Origin: Planctomycetota bacterium
GTDB lineage: Bacteria; Planctomycetota; Phycisphaerae; Sedimentisphaerales; SG8-4
NCBI GenBank assembly: GCA_030607345.1
Contig: JAUWKC010000060.1
Location: forward strand, 1-8,146
Direction: 5' to 3'
DNA length: 8,146 nt
In this document: positions 7,006 to 8,146 of the stretch, one piece after another
Layout: each line of letters starts with the position of its first letter
How positions within the stretch are numbered: position 1 is the stretch's first letter
Notes under the pieces: generated by a model
What the model saw: the letters and a program-made list of their open reading frames with translations, nothing else
What the model was told of the DNA's origin: nothing
Databases searched by the model: none
Position numbers and translations under genes: made by a program

Positions 7006-7045
7006 GGATAATCGGTCCGCCCGGCTAGGCCGGGAGCTATTATCC
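7006..7045. repeat. Two-tier inverted repeat in the divergent region
   Basis: Outer arms GGATAAT (7006-7012) and ATTATCC (7039-7045) pair perfectly over 7 bp. Inside them CCCGGC (7020-7025) and GCCGGG (7029-7034) pair over 6 bp around a TAG loop, with unpaired joints of seven and four bases. It lies about 14 bp upstream of the dnaE -35 box. No T-run follows on either strand, which argues against a terminator; an operator or a structured small transcript is possible. Confidence 0.65.
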
Positions 7046-7138
7046 CCTCGTGGAAAGTCGCAAATAATCACTCCGTTGACAACTCGCCTGAATTTCCAAA
7101 GATTCCGACAGACGCCCATAAGAGGCATCAGGAAATCC

Positions 7139-7167
7139 TTGCAGGCCCGACAGTATCATACTATAAT
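7139..7167 (+). promoter_or_regulatory. Predicted promoter of the TPP riboswitch-thi4 transcript
   Basis: A perfect TATAAT (7162-7167) is preceded, after 17 bases, by TTGCAG (7139-7144), which matches only the first three bases of the -35 consensus. Transcription would start near 7174, just ahead of the riboswitch, which supports the assignment. Confidence 0.65.
7149..7161 (+). repeat. 13-nt inverted repeat, thi4-promoter copy
   Basis: GACAGTATCATAC, identical to the minus-strand sequence at 6962-6974. It directly abuts the TATAAT box of the thi4 promoter. Both copies are followed by GGCGAC, after nine bases here and after one base on the dnaE side. Confidence 0.75.
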
Positions 7168-7182
7168 CTCGGCGACAGTTTA

Positions 7183-7356
7183 GATATGCCAGGGGAGCCG
7201 AACGTTGGGCAAGCAACCCGGCCGAGGCTGAGAGGTCTCGCACCTATTTGCATCGCACCAGAGAGCCTATTTTGTGTGTGCTTTGCGCGAAAACAGGTGC
7301 GCCGATGACCCTATGGAACCTGAACAGGTTAGGACCTGCGAAGGGAGGTGGATAGC
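7183..7356 (+). promoter_or_regulatory. TPP riboswitch (THI element)
   Basis: The conserved parts of the thiamin pyrophosphate aptamer are present in order. AGGG (7191-7194) pairs with CCCT (7309-7312) as P2. GCC/GGC (7197-7199, 7226-7228) close P3, with an inner stem GTTGGG/CCCGGC. CTGAGA (7228-7233) binds the pyrimidine ring. GAACCTGA (7316-7323) follows, then the P5 hairpin CAGG/CCTG (7325-7328, 7335-7338) and GCGAAGGGA (7338-7346). Between CTGAGA and ACCCT sits a 74-nt insert whose ends CGCACCT (7239-7245) and AGGTGCG (7295-7301) form a 7-bp stem: the facultative stem-loop of this class, unusually large here. P1 is weak by eye. When TPP is bound the downstream terminator should form and shut off thi4. 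Confidence 0.93.
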
Positions 7357-7368
7357 GAAGTATTCGAC

Positions 7369-7397
7369 GCGCTCCTCTTGCTGGAGTGCTTTTTTTT
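7369..7397 (+). terminator. Riboswitch-controlled intrinsic terminator
   Basis: GCGCTCC (7369-7375) pairs with GGAGTGC (7383-7389), seven pairs including one G-U, around a seven-base loop, followed directly by eight Ts (7390-7397). GGGAG (7343-7347) at the 3' end of the aptamer can pair with CTCCT (7372-7376), a possible antiterminator when TPP is absent. It lies 37 nt before the thi4 ATG. Confidence 0.88.
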
Positions 7398-7434
7398 GTT
7401 GCCTTTATGACAACCAGACTGAAAGGAACAAGCA

Positions 7435-8146
7435 ATGAAGGAAACAGACATTTCCCGTGCCATCATCGAGCGGTACACCGCCAGGCTGCTGGAGCATCTT
7501 GAAAACGACGTCATCATAGTGGGAGCAGGCCCGGCAGGGTTAACGGCAGGTTACTATCTGGCTAAGGCCGGCGTCAAAACCACCCTAATCGAAAAAAAAC
7601 TCTCCGTCGGCGGAGGCATCTGGGGCGGAGCCGCCGGCTACAATGTTGTCACCTTCGAAGACAAGGAGATATTGGATGAAATAGGCGTGACGACAGAAAA
7701 GCACCGGGCCTTGTACATTGCCGATGCCATCGAATTCGCCACCGCCTTGGCTTATAGCGCAAAAAAAGCGGGTGTGGAAATATTCAACCTGCTGGAGGTC
7801 GAAGATATTGTCCTCAAGCAGGAGACCGTCAAGGGTATCGTGGTCAACAATGCAAGTGCAACAATGGTGAAATTGCACGTGGACCCGTTCTGCATCTGTT
7901 CGAGATACACAATTGACGCCACGGGACATCCGGCGGAACTCGTCGGCATGTTAAAGAAGAGCAAACCAGAGCTCTTTCCGAACGAACTGCGGGAGTATTT
8001 TATGAACGTGGAGACCTCGGAAGCCGCCGTAGTGGAGAAAACGGGAGAGGTTTTTCCCGGCCTTTACGTCGCGGGTATGGCGGTCTGTGATGTGTTTAAT
8101 CTGCCGAGAATGGGCCCGATTTTCGGCGGAATGCTGAGGTCCGGGA
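7435..8146 (+). CDS. thi4: Thiazole synthase Thi4 (iron/sulfide-dependent type), 3' end outside the window
   Basis: The first 237 residues are visible; the family is about 260 long in prokaryotes, so only the last 20-30 are missing. Thi4 makes the thiazole half of thiamin from NAD and glycine. The sequence shows a dinucleotide-binding G-A-G-P-A-G at 30-35, an acidic E53 closing the Rossmann strand, the Gly-rich 'V-G-G-G-I-W-G-G' (58-65), and the C-terminal 'R-M-G-P-I-F-G-G-M' block ending in the GG-M-L segment. In yeast Thi4 a Cys just before M-D-P gives up its sulfur once (suicide enzyme). Here that position is His (H148 in L-H-V-D-P), with D150 and H165 (A-T-G-H) fifteen apart, matching the iron ligands of archaeal enzymes. 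It should therefore use sulfide and turn over repeatedly. The ATG has AAAGGA ending seven bases upstream. Regulation by the TPP riboswitch and terminator in its leader agrees with the role. Confidence 0.94.
   Translation, partial: MKETDISRAIIERYTARLLEHLENDVIIVGAGPAGLTAGYYLAKAGVKTTLIEKKLSVGGGIWGGAAGYNVVTFEDKEILDEIGVTTEKHRALYIADAIEFATALAYSAKKAGVEIFNLLEVEDIVLKQETVKGIVVNNASATMVKLHVDPFCICSRYTIDATGHPAELVGMLKKSKPELFPNELREYFMNVETSEAAVVEKTGEVFPGLYVAGMAVCDVFNLPRMGPIFGGMLRSG

Larger units (their letters stand above)
6927..7434. other. Divergent regulatory region between dnaE and thi4
   Basis: No convincing protein gene lies in these 508 bases. They hold the leftward dnaE promoter, the rightward thi4 promoter, a 13-nt inverted repeat touching both promoters, a two-tier hairpin, the TPP riboswitch and its terminator. 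I see nothing distinct in 7046-7138 apart from an isolated TTGACA at 7076-7081. Confidence 0.85.

Noticed and set aside
6267..7028. 253-codon plus-strand open frame crossing the dnaE start
   Set aside because: Mostly antisense to the PHP domain. It runs through the dnaE promoter and resembles no family.
7076..7104. Perfect TTGACA in the divergent region as a second rightward promoter
   Set aside because: The best -10 at proper spacing (AAGATT) matches only three of six bases, while a perfect TATAAT lies nearer the riboswitch.
7585..7929. 114-codon minus-strand open frame within thi4
   Set aside because: Antisense to thi4, whose family motifs are clear on the plus strand.
1..8146. tRNA, rRNA, CRISPR array, insertion sequence or prophage genes
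   Set aside because: No tRNA-like cloverleaf, spaced repeat array, transposase or integrase was seen on either strand. The only mobile-looking structure is the repeat-flanked cassette already described.

Overview
The window suggests a bacterium of medium to moderately high GC. I lean toward the Planctomycetota (Phycisphaerae or a relative) and toward anaerobic, sulfide-rich habitats. This rests only on protein flavour (RDPG-type thymidylate kinase, PSP1 protein with a CxxxCxC cluster, non-suicidal Thi4) and gene order, so the phylum is an inference.

Positions 1-6992 form one leftward (minus-strand) transcription unit, read from a good sigma-70-like promoter at 6964-6992. In transcription order it holds dnaE (DNA polymerase III alpha subunit), an 87-nt broken stub that looks like the 5' end of a second tmk, a small unnamed gene, a nucleotidyltransferase-fold gene, an intact tmk (dTMP kinase), holB (clamp-loader delta') and a PSP1/YaaT-family gene that runs off the left edge. 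The replication genes fit together: alpha makes DNA, delta' belongs to the complex that loads the sliding clamp for alpha, and dTMP kinase supplies the dTTP precursor. The tmk-holB-PSP1 order recalls the tmk...holB-yaaT cluster of Firmicutes.

The two-gene cassette (small protein plus nucleotidyltransferase, 2472-3316) is the intruder in this operon. It resembles a toxin-antitoxin-like or AbiEii-like pair. It lies between two copies of a tmk P-loop segment that share 17 identical bases in the same reading frame. The upstream copy is dead after 28 codons; the downstream copy is the working tmk, whose start codon overlaps the cassette's last gene. This is the most unusual structure in the window.

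Positions 6927-7434 are a divergent regulatory region. It contains the two promoters, a 13-nt sequence repeated in inverted orientation at both, a two-tier inverted repeat, and a TPP riboswitch with a large optional stem followed by an intrinsic terminator. The riboswitch leads into a rightward thi4 gene (7435 to the edge) whose active-site residues point to the iron- and sulfide-dependent, multiple-turnover type of thiazole synthase.
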